Both the position numbers and the translations under genes were made by a program. From the NCBI GenBank assembly GCA_022616415.1, contig JAKEEU010000324.1, positions 1 to 41,205 of the forward strand: a stretch of DNA of 41,205 nucleotides, given 5' to 3'. Below, piece after piece: positions 15,838 to 23,038 of this stretch. Position 1 is the stretch's first letter. Each line of letters starts with the position of its first letter. The DNA is from Candidatus Zhuqueibacterota bacterium. Lineage in GTDB: Bacteria; Zhuqueibacterota; Zhuqueibacteria; Zhuqueibacterales; Zhuqueibacteraceae. The notes under the pieces are model-generated. The model saw nothing but the letters and a program-made list of their open reading frames with translations. It did not search any database and had not been told where the DNA came from.

Positions 15838-16650
15838 ATGGGTCAATCAATCTTTAGGTTCTTGTATGGCATGATCATACTAAGTGCGATCATGTCGTTA
15901 TCCTGTTCGTCTACTGTGCAACGACAAACTCCCGGCAATGCACCGGCGCCCGGTTTTAATCTCGCCGGCTCCGATGCGAAAGCGATAGCCATCGCGGATG
16001 AAGTCATGGAAAGACTGGGCGGCCGCGATAACTGGGACAAGATGCGCTATATCACATGGCGCTTCTTTGGCCGCCGGCTGCACGTTTGGGACAAATGGAC
16101 CGGCAACGCCCGGATCGAGTCAGGCAAGCTGATCATCTTGATGAATTTGAATACCAAAAGCGGGCGCGCGTGGCAAGACGGCCAGGAGATTACTCATCCG
16201 GATTCGCTGCAGAAAGAGCTGGAAAAAGGCTACGCGTTTTGGGTCAATGATTCTTACTGGATGTTCATGCCCTACAAATTGAAAGACAGCGGCGTGACCT
16301 TGAAGTATCACGGTGAAGGCAAAATGGCGGACAGCAGCGCTGCCGATATTCTGGAGCTGACTTTTGAAAGTGTCGGGCTTACGCCGCAGAACAAATATCT
16401 CGTTTATGTGGACAGAACCACGCGTCTAGTGGGACAGTGGGATTATTTTCAAAATGCCTCCGATGCGGCGCCGCGAATGTTCACGCCATGGAAGGACTGG
16501 CAAAAGTTCGGCAACATCATGCTCTCGGATGATCGCGGCCGCAGCAAACATACCGACCTCGCGGTTTTTGACGAGCTGCCGGCCGCGGTTTTCCAAAGTC
16601 CGGAGCCGGTGGATTTGCAGAGTGTAAAGACTGGAACGCCACAACAATGA
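15838..16650 (+). CDS. Hypothetical lipoprotein
   Basis: A 270-residue lipoprotein not assigned to a named family. The N-terminal signal ends in the lipobox LSLSC (Cys23). The mature part has an Ala/Glu helix (AKAIAIADEVMERLGGRDNWDKMRYITW) followed by alternating beta strands, with paired tyrosine/tryptophan-rich strands (FWVNDSYWMFMPYKLKDSGV; KYLVYVDRTTRLVGQWDYF). This resembles LolA/outer-membrane-lipoprotein-sorting folds and the DUFs built on them. GAGGAGG lies 7 bases upstream. It is first of three co-directional genes for exported proteins. Confidence 0.75.
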   Translation: MGQSIFRFLYGMIILSAIMSLSCSSTVQRQTPGNAPAPGFNLAGSDAKAIAIADEVMERLGGRDNWDKMRYITWRFFGRRLHVWDKWTGNARIESGKLIILMNLNTKSGRAWQDGQEITHPDSLQKELEKGYAFWVNDSYWMFMPYKLKDSGVTLKYHGEGKMADSSAADILELTFESVGLTPQNKYLVYVDRTTRLVGQWDYFQNASDAAPRMFTPWKDWQKFGNIMLSDDRGRSKHTDLAVFDELPAAVFQSPEPVDLQSVKTGTPQQ

Positions 16651-16734
16651 GTGTTGTCTTTCTTGTATGAAAAGATTATATTCTTTCAATAACCCATGTG
16701 TCAAAACTTGTTGCAAAAATTTGCGAGTCATCGA

Positions 16735-17976
16735 ATGGATTCAGTTCGATCTTGCAATAGTAACAGAAAAACCTATTTGCGGGCTTTCTTTTTCTTCATT
16801 ATTTTGCCATTTGGGGTGGGAGCGCAATCCAAAACAGCTTGGCGTTTGGAAAATGCCTCGTCCGTGCTTAAATTCAAAGAACAGCCTCTCCTCGCTCGAA
16901 CCGGTAAATGCGTGGCTTGGCAATCGGCTTCCGGCCTTACCTTGCTCGATCACGACGGCAAGAATACGGCTGAAATCAGCGGCACGTTTCTAAAGCACTG
17001 GGCCAGCTCGAATGGCAGTGCCATCGCCGTGCTTGAGAAAGCGGCCAGCGCCAAAGATGGCAACGACCAATCATCGCTGATTCTGCGCTGGTTTGATCGC
17101 GACGGCCGGCAAATGGGCAGACACAATTTCTTGCAGCACAGCGATGATCCCTTACCGCAAATTTCATTCAATGCCACCGGCTCGCATCTCGTCGTCGCCC
17201 AACCGGCGATTGCGCGATTGATTTTTCTGAATAATAACGGACAAACACTCCGCGAGTCATTCATCTTCTCAGAGGCGCCGTACTCGCAGGAACGGCCGTT
17301 TTTTATAGCTGCGAGCGCCGAGGCTTTCGTTGTTCTTAGTCAATTCATGCCGTCGACGAGTTCTGATGTTGTTGCGCCGGTGTGCATGAGCTTTTCGACT
17401 TCGGGCGAGGAACAATGGCGCCGTGAGCTGCCCGCCGGCGCCGCCAGTGGTTTGGCCGTGTCTGATGATGGCGAGTTGATTGTCGCCAGCCGTTACCTCG
17501 TTCATGTTGCTGAAAATGGGTCGCGGGTCGAATCAACGATATCGCTGTTACAGCGCGACGGCAAGCTGCTGGCAAATGTTGACGGCTTGTTTCGTAAAGC
17601 CGTCTTTACGCAGGACAATACTCGTCTGTTGTTGATGGATCGCCGCCAATTGCGCGCGCTCGAAATCCCCAGCGGCAAAGTGCTGTGGCAAGTCAATCTT
17701 TCACGGCGCGCTGAAATGTTTGTCGATATTGCCGCAAATGCCGAACAGGACAAGGTTTTTGCCTTGGTCGGGTCGAGTGTTTTCAAGGAAAACCGCTTTG
17801 TTTTTGAAAACGCTCGCCTGCTCGGTTTCGACGACAGCGGCCGACAGCAATTCGAACTGCCCATGAAGACAACTTTGAGCTCACCGATACTGGTAATTTC
17901 AGAAGATGGTCAGCAACTCACGCTAGCTGCCGAGGGGTGGTTGCAGAACTTTACCATCCTGGATTCGACAAAATGA
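16735..17976 (+). CDS. Exported beta-propeller-like protein
   Basis: A 413-residue protein with an N-terminal signal (YLRAFFFFIILPFGVGAQ, cleavage likely after GAQ). The rest is repeated beta segments of PQQ/WD40 style, e.g. KCVAWQSASGLTLLDHDGKN, SGLAVSDDGELIVASRY, RALEIPSGKVLWQVNLSRRA, and LVISEDGQQLTLAAEGWLQN near the end. These suggest a six- to eight-bladed propeller; I could not count blades. The start is uncertain: an in-frame ATG 39 bases upstream gives a longer N-region, and neither has a strong ribosome site. Its stop overlaps the next gene's ATG (ATGA), implying coupling. No enzymatic motif is seen. Confidence 0.75.
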   Translation: MDSVRSCNSNRKTYLRAFFFFIILPFGVGAQSKTAWRLENASSVLKFKEQPLLARTGKCVAWQSASGLTLLDHDGKNTAEISGTFLKHWASSNGSAIAVLEKAASAKDGNDQSSLILRWFDRDGRQMGRHNFLQHSDDPLPQISFNATGSHLVVAQPAIARLIFLNNNGQTLRESFIFSEAPYSQERPFFIAASAEAFVVLSQFMPSTSSDVVAPVCMSFSTSGEEQWRRELPAGAASGLAVSDDGELIVASRYLVHVAENGSRVESTISLLQRDGKLLANVDGLFRKAVFTQDNTRLLLMDRRQLRALEIPSGKVLWQVNLSRRAEMFVDIAANAEQDKVFALVGSSVFKENRFVFENARLLGFDDSGRQQFELPMKTTLSSPILVISEDGQQLTLAAEGWLQNFTILDSTK

Positions 17977-20312
17977 ATGACATACAAAACTCACCATTGT
18001 TTCGATTGTCCCAACGAATGAAAAGAATCTTCATCAGTTGGGTTGTTTCTATCCGTTGGCCGCTTTTATCCGTTGGTTTAATTCTGTTGATAGCTATCAT
18101 CCCGACAATTGCCCTTGCCCAATTTCCTTGGCCGGTCACTCCATTCAATCAATCACAAACCATCACCGGAACGTTTTGCGAATATCGCGACACCGCGCCG
18201 GCGCCGCATTATCACAATGGCACGGATATTCCCAAAGCCGATGGCTCGCCGCTGTATCCGGTTATCGACGGCGTCATCACCTCGCTCGATCCGAATGGTG
18301 ACAATGCCTTTGTGCGCGTCAATCGATTTGCCTATGTCCACATCATGCCGAATTCCGCGCTTGGTGTCGGCGATTCGGTCTTCAAATCGGTGACCGTGCT
18401 CGGCACGATTCTTCCCGGCTTGGGCCACGTACACTTGACCGAAGGTCAGGTCGGCAGTGAAGTGAACGCACTGCGCGAAAATACCGGCTTGTCGCCTTAT
18501 GTTGACACTTGGCCGCCGGTCATCAATTACGTGCGATTTTTTCAGAATGGCACCGGCGTGCAGTTTACCAACAATTCGGTCAGCGGCCGGGTCGATATTG
18601 TCTCACACCTCTCCGAGAAAAACGGACCGCCGGGAAGCTCGACTTCGGTACTGAATAATGGAACATATAAGCTGGGTTATAAAATTCTCTCGGCTGACCG
18701 CAACACGATTGTTTATTCACCACCCAACAACGGGCTGCGCTACCAGTTTGATCGCAAGCCGACCGGAGATGTCCACAACACTTTTCATCCCTCGTTCTCC
18801 AACACGAGCACCCACGTTTATTACGTGACGAACACACCGACGACGAAAACTTACTGGGATACGAGCACACTGCCCGAAGGCGATTACGCCGTCATGGTGT
18901 TCACCGAAGACACCCGCCACAATGTGGACACGGCTTACGTGCCGGTGCGCGTGACGCGCAAGGATCAGTTGGCCCCGGCGCAGCCGACTTTGCTTTCTAT
19001 CGTTTTCTCTAACACGCCGGTGGCGCGATGGCTGGCTAATTCCGAGCTTGATTTGCTGGGCTATCGACTTTATAGCTCCCAAAACAACAGCACCTGGACG
19101 CCGGCATTGCTGGAGAACCAACTGACGAAAACGACGACGCAGGCCGATCTCAATACGTTCAATGGCGAATGGTACTTCCGGCTCACAGCGGTGGATACGG
19201 TTGCGCCGCCCAATGAGAGCACAAATTCCGATGTGTACGGCTTTGCCACTTCGGCGCGCCGCGAACGGCTGTTGATTGTGGACGGCTTCGATCGCTTCGG
19301 CGGCTCGGGCAGTTGGCCGAATCCGTGGCATTGGTTTGTTTTCTCTCATGGTCAAGCTCTCGCGGCGAACGGCTTCGCGTTTGAGACGTGCGCCAATGAG
19401 GCGGTCATTTCCGGCGCGGTCAATTTGCAGGATTATCAGGCGGTGTTTTGGTTGCTCGGCGATGAGTCGACTGCCGGCGAGACTTTTAATGCGAGCGAGC
19501 AGGCGAGAGCTCGGGCGTATTTGCAAAACGGCGGCAATCTGTTTGTCTCCGGCTCGGAGGTGGCGTGGGATCTTGACCCGCAAGCCCGCGGCTCAGCAGC
19601 GGATGAGGCCTTTTTGCACGATTACTTGAAGGCAGATTACGTAAATGATGACGCCAATAATTTTTCGGTGAGCGGCGTAGCGGGGAGCATTTTTGCCGGA
19701 ATAAATTTTACCTACGGCAGCGCGCCATATCCGGAGGATTTTCCCGATGCGATCAACGCCGTGGGTGGTGGTACAGTCTGTTTGCGCTATGGCAATGGGT
19801 TCAATGCGGGCGTTCAATTCGCCGGCGTTTTTCCAGGCGGCAACCGTGATGGCAAGCTGGTTTATCTCGGCTTTCCTTTTGAAACGATCTCGGCGGCGCC
19901 AGCGCGGCAGGAAGTGATGCGCCGCGTGCTCGCGTTTTTCTTTGAGACCACCGAAGTCGCGGCTGCCGACCGGAATGAAGCCGTGCCCAAGCAATTTGTG
20001 CTCTCGCAGAATTATCCCAATCCATTTTTAAGCGGAGCGAAATCCCGCGCTGCGGGAAATCCGGCGACGACGTTGCAGTTTGGCTTGCCGGTTCGTGCAT
20101 GGGTACGATTGGAAATTTACAACCTCATCGGCCAACGTGTCCGAAACTGGCCGGCAAGCTGGCTGGAAGCCGGATTTCATGAGCAACAATGGGATGGCCG
20201 GAATGACGCAGGCTTGCCGGTGAGCAGTGGCGAATATTTTTTGCGGCTGTCGGCGGAATCAGTAGGAGGGAGGAAGCTAGTGAAAACGGTGATGCTGAGT
20301 TTGGTAAGGTGA
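17973..20312 (+). CDS. M23-like secreted protein with type IX sorting domain
   Basis: About 779 residues. A hydrophobic signal (PLLSVGLILLIAIIPTIALAQ) is followed by a LytM/M23 domain whose zinc ligands are all visible: HxxxD as HNGTD (His81, Asp85) and HVH (152-154). The middle contains Ig/FN3-like strands. A segment starting RRERLLIVDGFDRFGGSG (residues ~415-640) resembles ThuA/GATase-like domains of secreted amidases. The end is a FlgD-like Por/T9SS tail: FVLSQNYPNPF, LEIYNLIGQRVRNW, WDGRNDAGLPVSSGEYFLRL. It overlaps the upstream gene by ATGA; an internal ATG at 18018 (MKRIFISW) is an alternative start. Likely a cell-surface peptidase or peptidoglycan/peptide hydrolase. Confidence 0.85.
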   Translation: MNDIQNSPLFRLSQRMKRIFISWVVSIRWPLLSVGLILLIAIIPTIALAQFPWPVTPFNQSQTITGTFCEYRDTAPAPHYHNGTDIPKADGSPLYPVIDGVITSLDPNGDNAFVRVNRFAYVHIMPNSALGVGDSVFKSVTVLGTILPGLGHVHLTEGQVGSEVNALRENTGLSPYVDTWPPVINYVRFFQNGTGVQFTNNSVSGRVDIVSHLSEKNGPPGSSTSVLNNGTYKLGYKILSADRNTIVYSPPNNGLRYQFDRKPTGDVHNTFHPSFSNTSTHVYYVTNTPTTKTYWDTSTLPEGDYAVMVFTEDTRHNVDTAYVPVRVTRKDQLAPAQPTLLSIVFSNTPVARWLANSELDLLGYRLYSSQNNSTWTPALLENQLTKTTTQADLNTFNGEWYFRLTAVDTVAPPNESTNSDVYGFATSARRERLLIVDGFDRFGGSGSWPNPWHWFVFSHGQALAANGFAFETCANEAVISGAVNLQDYQAVFWLLGDESTAGETFNASEQARARAYLQNGGNLFVSGSEVAWDLDPQARGSAADEAFLHDYLKADYVNDDANNFSVSGVAGSIFAGINFTYGSAPYPEDFPDAINAVGGGTVCLRYGNGFNAGVQFAGVFPGGNRDGKLVYLGFPFETISAAPARQEVMRRVLAFFFETTEVAAADRNEAVPKQFVLSQNYPNPFLSGAKSRAAGNPATTLQFGLPVRAWVRLEIYNLIGQRVRNWPASWLEAGFHEQQWDGRNDAGLPVSSGEYFLRLSAESVGGRKLVKTVMLSLVR

Positions 20313-20358
20313 TTTGCAGCTTTAATTTCTCGTCCCAATTCTACTCTTAAAAATTTGT

Positions 20359-20387
20359 TTGCAGGTAAGAAAATTTTGGAGTATATT
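20359..20387 (+). promoter_or_regulatory. Promoter of the PIN/RHH operon
   Basis: TTGCAG (20359-20364), 17 bases, TATATT (20382-20387), 54 bases before the toxin ATG. The spacing and box quality are good. No clear operator palindrome was seen around it. Confidence 0.5.
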
Positions 20388-20441
20388 AATCTACTGACTT
20401 GGATTTTCATGTATTTAATTCTATGGCCAGAGGGGTGGTGA

Positions 20442-20900
20442 ATGCTATTCGTCGTGGATACCTCTTCACTTATTGTTCTTCAAAAACTGGGTTGGCTCGA
20501 AGAGTTAAGCCATCCTGATGATGAGTTTCTTTGTCCGCCCAAAGTCATTCAGGAATTGAAAAATAACAAAAAGCTGTTGGGGTGGCTTAATGAGGGAACC
20601 ATCGCTATTACTGAAGTCAAAAAGCCAATGTTGATCAGTGGCATTTCGGAAACTGATGTTGAGGTTGTTTCGTTAGCCATAGAAAAAAGTGGAAGCATTC
20701 TATCCGAGGACTTACTGCTTCGCAAAAAAGCAGAAAAACTTCGAATCGCAGCTTTTAACGTTCCTGAGCTTATTGTGCTGTACTACCAGCATGACCGTAT
20801 TGATCAACATACCTGTATAACGCGGCTCGAGAAGCTGGTTGCCGCAACGGCCTTATCGAAAGCCGTCTATCGAAAACTTTTGGAGATTATCAAGCAATGA
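20442..20900 (+). CDS. PIN-domain toxin (DUF3368-like)
   Basis: A 152-residue PIN nuclease, the VapC-type fold that cleaves RNA with Mg2+. The acidic residues are where expected: Asp6 in VVDTSSL, Glu38 in VIQEL, the ETDVEVVSLA helix (Glu70/Asp72) and Asp90 in LSEDLLLRKKAEKL. The C-terminal region is longer than classic VapC and resembles the DUF3368 group whose antitoxins belong to UPF0175. The stop overlaps the next ATG by ATGA. Here the toxin precedes the antitoxin, the reverse of the usual VapBC order. GGTGG sits just upstream of the ATG. Confidence 0.85.
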   Translation: MLFVVDTSSLIVLQKLGWLEELSHPDDEFLCPPKVIQELKNNKKLLGWLNEGTIAITEVKKPMLISGISETDVEVVSLAIEKSGSILSEDLLLRKKAEKLRIAAFNVPELIVLYYQHDRIDQHTCITRLEKLVAATALSKAVYRKLLEIIKQ

Positions 20901-21232
20901 AGATTACAATTTCTCTCTCGGACAGACTTGTCGAAGAGCTTGATGAGTTGCTTTCTCATAATGGCCGTCACACGCGTAATCGGTTGATTCAGAAGCTTCT
21001 CCGTGAGAGCATTACGCGCGAAAAGCAATTGCGCGTGGCTAAACTTTATTGGGAGGGGAAAAAAACATTGCGTCAATGCGCTGAGATATTGGGTATTGAT
21101 TTGGAAGAAATGATGGATGTTTTATGCCGTTTCAATATCCCATTGGATGGCGGCCGTTTTCCGCAAAACAAATTTGCGTTGAAGATGCTTCGTCAAGGGC
21201 GTAAGAGCCAACCATTAGAATTGTCGTCATGA
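20897..21232 (+). CDS. RHH-HTH antitoxin (copy 1 of a repeated module)
   Basis: A 111-residue protein. The N-terminal ribbon-helix-helix (MKITISLSDRLVEELDELLS...NRLIQKLLRESI) binds operators in antitoxins. It is joined to a C-terminal helix-turn-helix segment EKQLRVAKLYWEGKKTLRQC AEILGIDLEEMMDVL, which resembles the UPF0175 module found with PIN partners. It is translationally coupled to the toxin. Residues ~43-105 are repeated twice downstream (21229-21479 and 21463-21660). It most likely neutralises the PIN toxin and represses the operon. Its own stop overlaps the ATG of copy 2. Confidence 0.8.
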   Translation: MKITISLSDRLVEELDELLSHNGRHTRNRLIQKLLRESITREKQLRVAKLYWEGKKTLRQCAEILGIDLEEMMDVLCRFNIPLDGGRFPQNKFALKMLRQGRKSQPLELSS

Positions 21233-21479
21233 CCCGAACTATAGAAACTGAAAAAAGCTGCGCATCGCCAGGCTTTATCAGAAAGGCCGCAAAACACTTC
21301 GCCAATGTGCGGAAATGCTCGGGACTGATGTGGAGGGCATGATGAAAATATTATATGAACTCGACATACCTTTAAGTAATGGCTCCGCAGATGACATTTT
21401 TAAGTCGCTGAAAATGATGCGAGAACAACAACCCTCAGCGTTTAAGGATTCCCTTTTTAAAGATGGTGCCAATACATAA
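21229..21479 (+). pseudogene. HTH module copy 2, frame broken at a run of six A
   Basis: From the ATG overlapping the copy-1 stop, the first nine codons read MTRTIETEK. The continuing homologous frame (KLRIARLYQKGRKTLRQCAE then MLGTDVEGMMKILYEL, IPL, LKMMRE) is reached only by moving back one base within AAAAAA (21251-21256). Seven A would restore one frame of 84 codons. It may be a frameshift mutation, a homopolymer sequencing error, or slippage on the A run. Without slippage the product would be 37 residues of unrelated sequence. It lacks the RHH domain of copy 1. Confidence 0.65.
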
Positions 21480-21660
21480 CAACGAAAAACAGTTGCGCGT
21501 TGCCCAACTTTATTGCAAAGGGCAAAAGACGCTGCGGCAATGCGCAGAGCTTTTGGACGTTGATTTGGAAAGAATGATTGATATTTTGCGAGAATTAAAC
21601 CTCCCTCTCGAAGCCGATAGCTCGCCGCAACACAAACAGACGCTGAAAATGCTTCGATAA
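21463..21660 (+). CDS. HTH module copy 3, stand-alone
   Basis: A 65-residue protein, MVPIHNNEKQLRVAQLYCKG then QKTLRQCAELLDVDLERMIDIL and ending TLKMLR. It aligns along its length with the C-terminal half of the antitoxin (EKQLRVA, KTLRQCAE, LKMLR). It starts inside the end of copy 2 (17-base overlap), in another frame. At the stop, copy 1 has CGT CAA GG and copy 3 has CGA TAA GG, and similarity continues afterwards (AAG AGT CAA CCA against AAG AGC CAA CCA). The stop is therefore a nonsense change relative to copy 1. It has no RHH domain; it could be a dominant-negative or decaying duplicate. Confidence 0.6.
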   Translation: MVPIHNNEKQLRVAQLYCKGQKTLRQCAELLDVDLERMIDILRELNLPLEADSSPQHKQTLKMLR

Positions 21661-21753
21661 GGAGGGAAGAGTCAACCACGCCGTTCAAAAAATTTATCTC
21701 CAACTGTTTGATGAAGACTCTATAAGCCGTCGTATGCAGGCGAATCGTCTGCG

Positions 21754-22899
21754 TTACTTCATCCCCGCCACCAGCAGATAAATATCATCCCGCAACGGTT
21801 TTCTCGCCCATTGCTTGATGTCCTCGATCAAGCTCGCGCCGGCCTCCGTGGCGGAGCGAGTGACTACCGGCTTGAGAAAGCCGACCAAGCCGCCCACCCC
21901 CAATTGCTCTCCTTGATTGCTTTCCGCTTCGATGACGCCATCGGTGTAAAGAATTAATTTGTCGCCAGGCTGGATCTTGACCGTGCTTTGCTTGAATTGA
22001 GCCGGCGCCGTTCGATCAAAGCCGATGATGGGATTTTGCGAATCCAACTTTTCAAAATGCCTGTTCTCATGGCGCCAGAGAATGGCAGAAGGGTGGGCGC
22101 TGCCGGCGTAGGAGAGATGGCCCTGTGACAGTTGCAGCGTGCAAGTGAACATGGTGAGATACATGCCGGTGCCGTCGAAAGACTCGACAACAAAATCGTT
22201 GAACTGGTGCAGCAGGGAGGGAGGGTCGAGATGCTCGCGCACGAGGCGCCGAATCTCGCTCGACATGCGGTTGACCAAAAGCGCGGCGGTGATGCCGTGG
22301 CCGGTGACGTCGACGATGGAGAAATAAAGGCGGTCGTGGCCGTCAAAATAAATATCGGAAAAATCGCCGCCGACGCCGATCATCGGCAGATGGCGGACGT
22401 CCACTTCGATGCGCGGGTGGATGAACGGCCGCGGCACCAGGCTCTGTTGCACCTGCGCGGCGAGCTTGAGGTCGCGGCTGATCATCTGCTGATGCGCCTG
22501 AATCTCGCGGCGCTGCGCTTCGATCTGTTGCCGCATGTCGCGGTGCTCGATCGCTTGCCGGACTTTGACGCGAAACTCTTCGAGATCGACCGGCTTGGTG
22601 AGATAATCGAAAGCGCCGAGCCGCATGGCCTCGACGGCGGAGGAGACCGTGCCGCGTCCCGTCAAAATGAGCGCCTCCGTATTTGCCTGTTTCTTTTTGG
22701 CGGCGCGCAAGACGCCGATGCCGTCGACGTCCGGCATGTGCAAGTCGGTAATCACCAAATCATAATTTGCGGCTTGCAGTTTTTCGGTGGCGATGCTCCC
22801 ATCCGCCGCCGCGGCGACGCTGTGCCCATCTTTGGTGAGAACTTCCGTCAGCAAAAATCGAATGGCTTGTTCGTCGTCGACAACTAATATGGAGGCCAT
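21754..22899 (-). CDS. Response regulator with PP2C/SpoIIE phosphatase output
   Basis: A 381-residue RsbU/SpoIIE-like phosphatase controlled by a receiver domain. Receiver (1-120): acidic pocket Asp8/Asp9, phosphoacceptor Asp52 in ITDLHMPDVDG, Thr80, Lys102 in TKPV. A linker coiled coil (EAQRREIQAHQQMISRDLKL) leads to the PP2C domain (~155-380) with metal motifs GVGGDFSDIYF, IVDVTGHGITAALL, LILYTDGVIEAES and RDDIYLLVAG. It should dephosphorylate a STAS antagonist when activated by an unknown histidine kinase (none adjacent). It is the last gene of the tight group that includes the GAF phosphatase, kinase and STAS protein, all on this strand. Confidence 0.95.
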   Translation of the reverse strand: MASILVVDDEQAIRFLLTEVLTKDGHSVAAAADGSIATEKLQAANYDLVITDLHMPDVDGIGVLRAAKKKQANTEALILTGRGTVSSAVEAMRLGAFDYLTKPVDLEEFRVKVRQAIEHRDMRQQIEAQRREIQAHQQMISRDLKLAAQVQQSLVPRPFIHPRIEVDVRHLPMIGVGGDFSDIYFDGHDRLYFSIVDVTGHGITAALLVNRMSSEIRRLVREHLDPPSLLHQFNDFVVESFDGTGMYLTMFTCTLQLSQGHLSYAGSAHPSAILWRHENRHFEKLDSQNPIIGFDRTAPAQFKQSTVKIQPGDKLILYTDGVIEAESNQGEQLGVGGLVGFLKPVVTRSATEAGASLIEDIKQWARKPLRDDIYLLVAGMK

Positions 22900-22916
22900 G
22901 GTTGAAAAAAAAGGTT

Positions 22917-23036
22917 TGCCCGTTGGCTGGTTTGCCGGTTAGCCGGTTCTTCAATTAATTCCCAATTTTCCCAAAGCAAAAATAAAAGTAGGCCGGCGCT
23001 AACGGGCGAACTGGCAAACAGGCTAACCAGCTAACG
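22917..23036. repeat. GGTTAGCC-type inverted repeat cluster
   Basis: CCCGTTGGCTGGTTTGCCGG and TTAGCCGG (22919-22946) is mirrored by GGCGAACTGGCAAACAGGCT and AACCAGCTAACG (about 23002-23034), built of short CTGGTTxGCC units. It fills most of the 139-base gap between two phosphatase genes. Confidence 0.55.
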
Positions 23037-23038
23037 AT

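Noticed and set aside
22917..23036. A CRISPR-like array of short CTGGTTxGCC units
   Set aside because: Units are ~10 bases, abut without spacers and form an inverted repeat.
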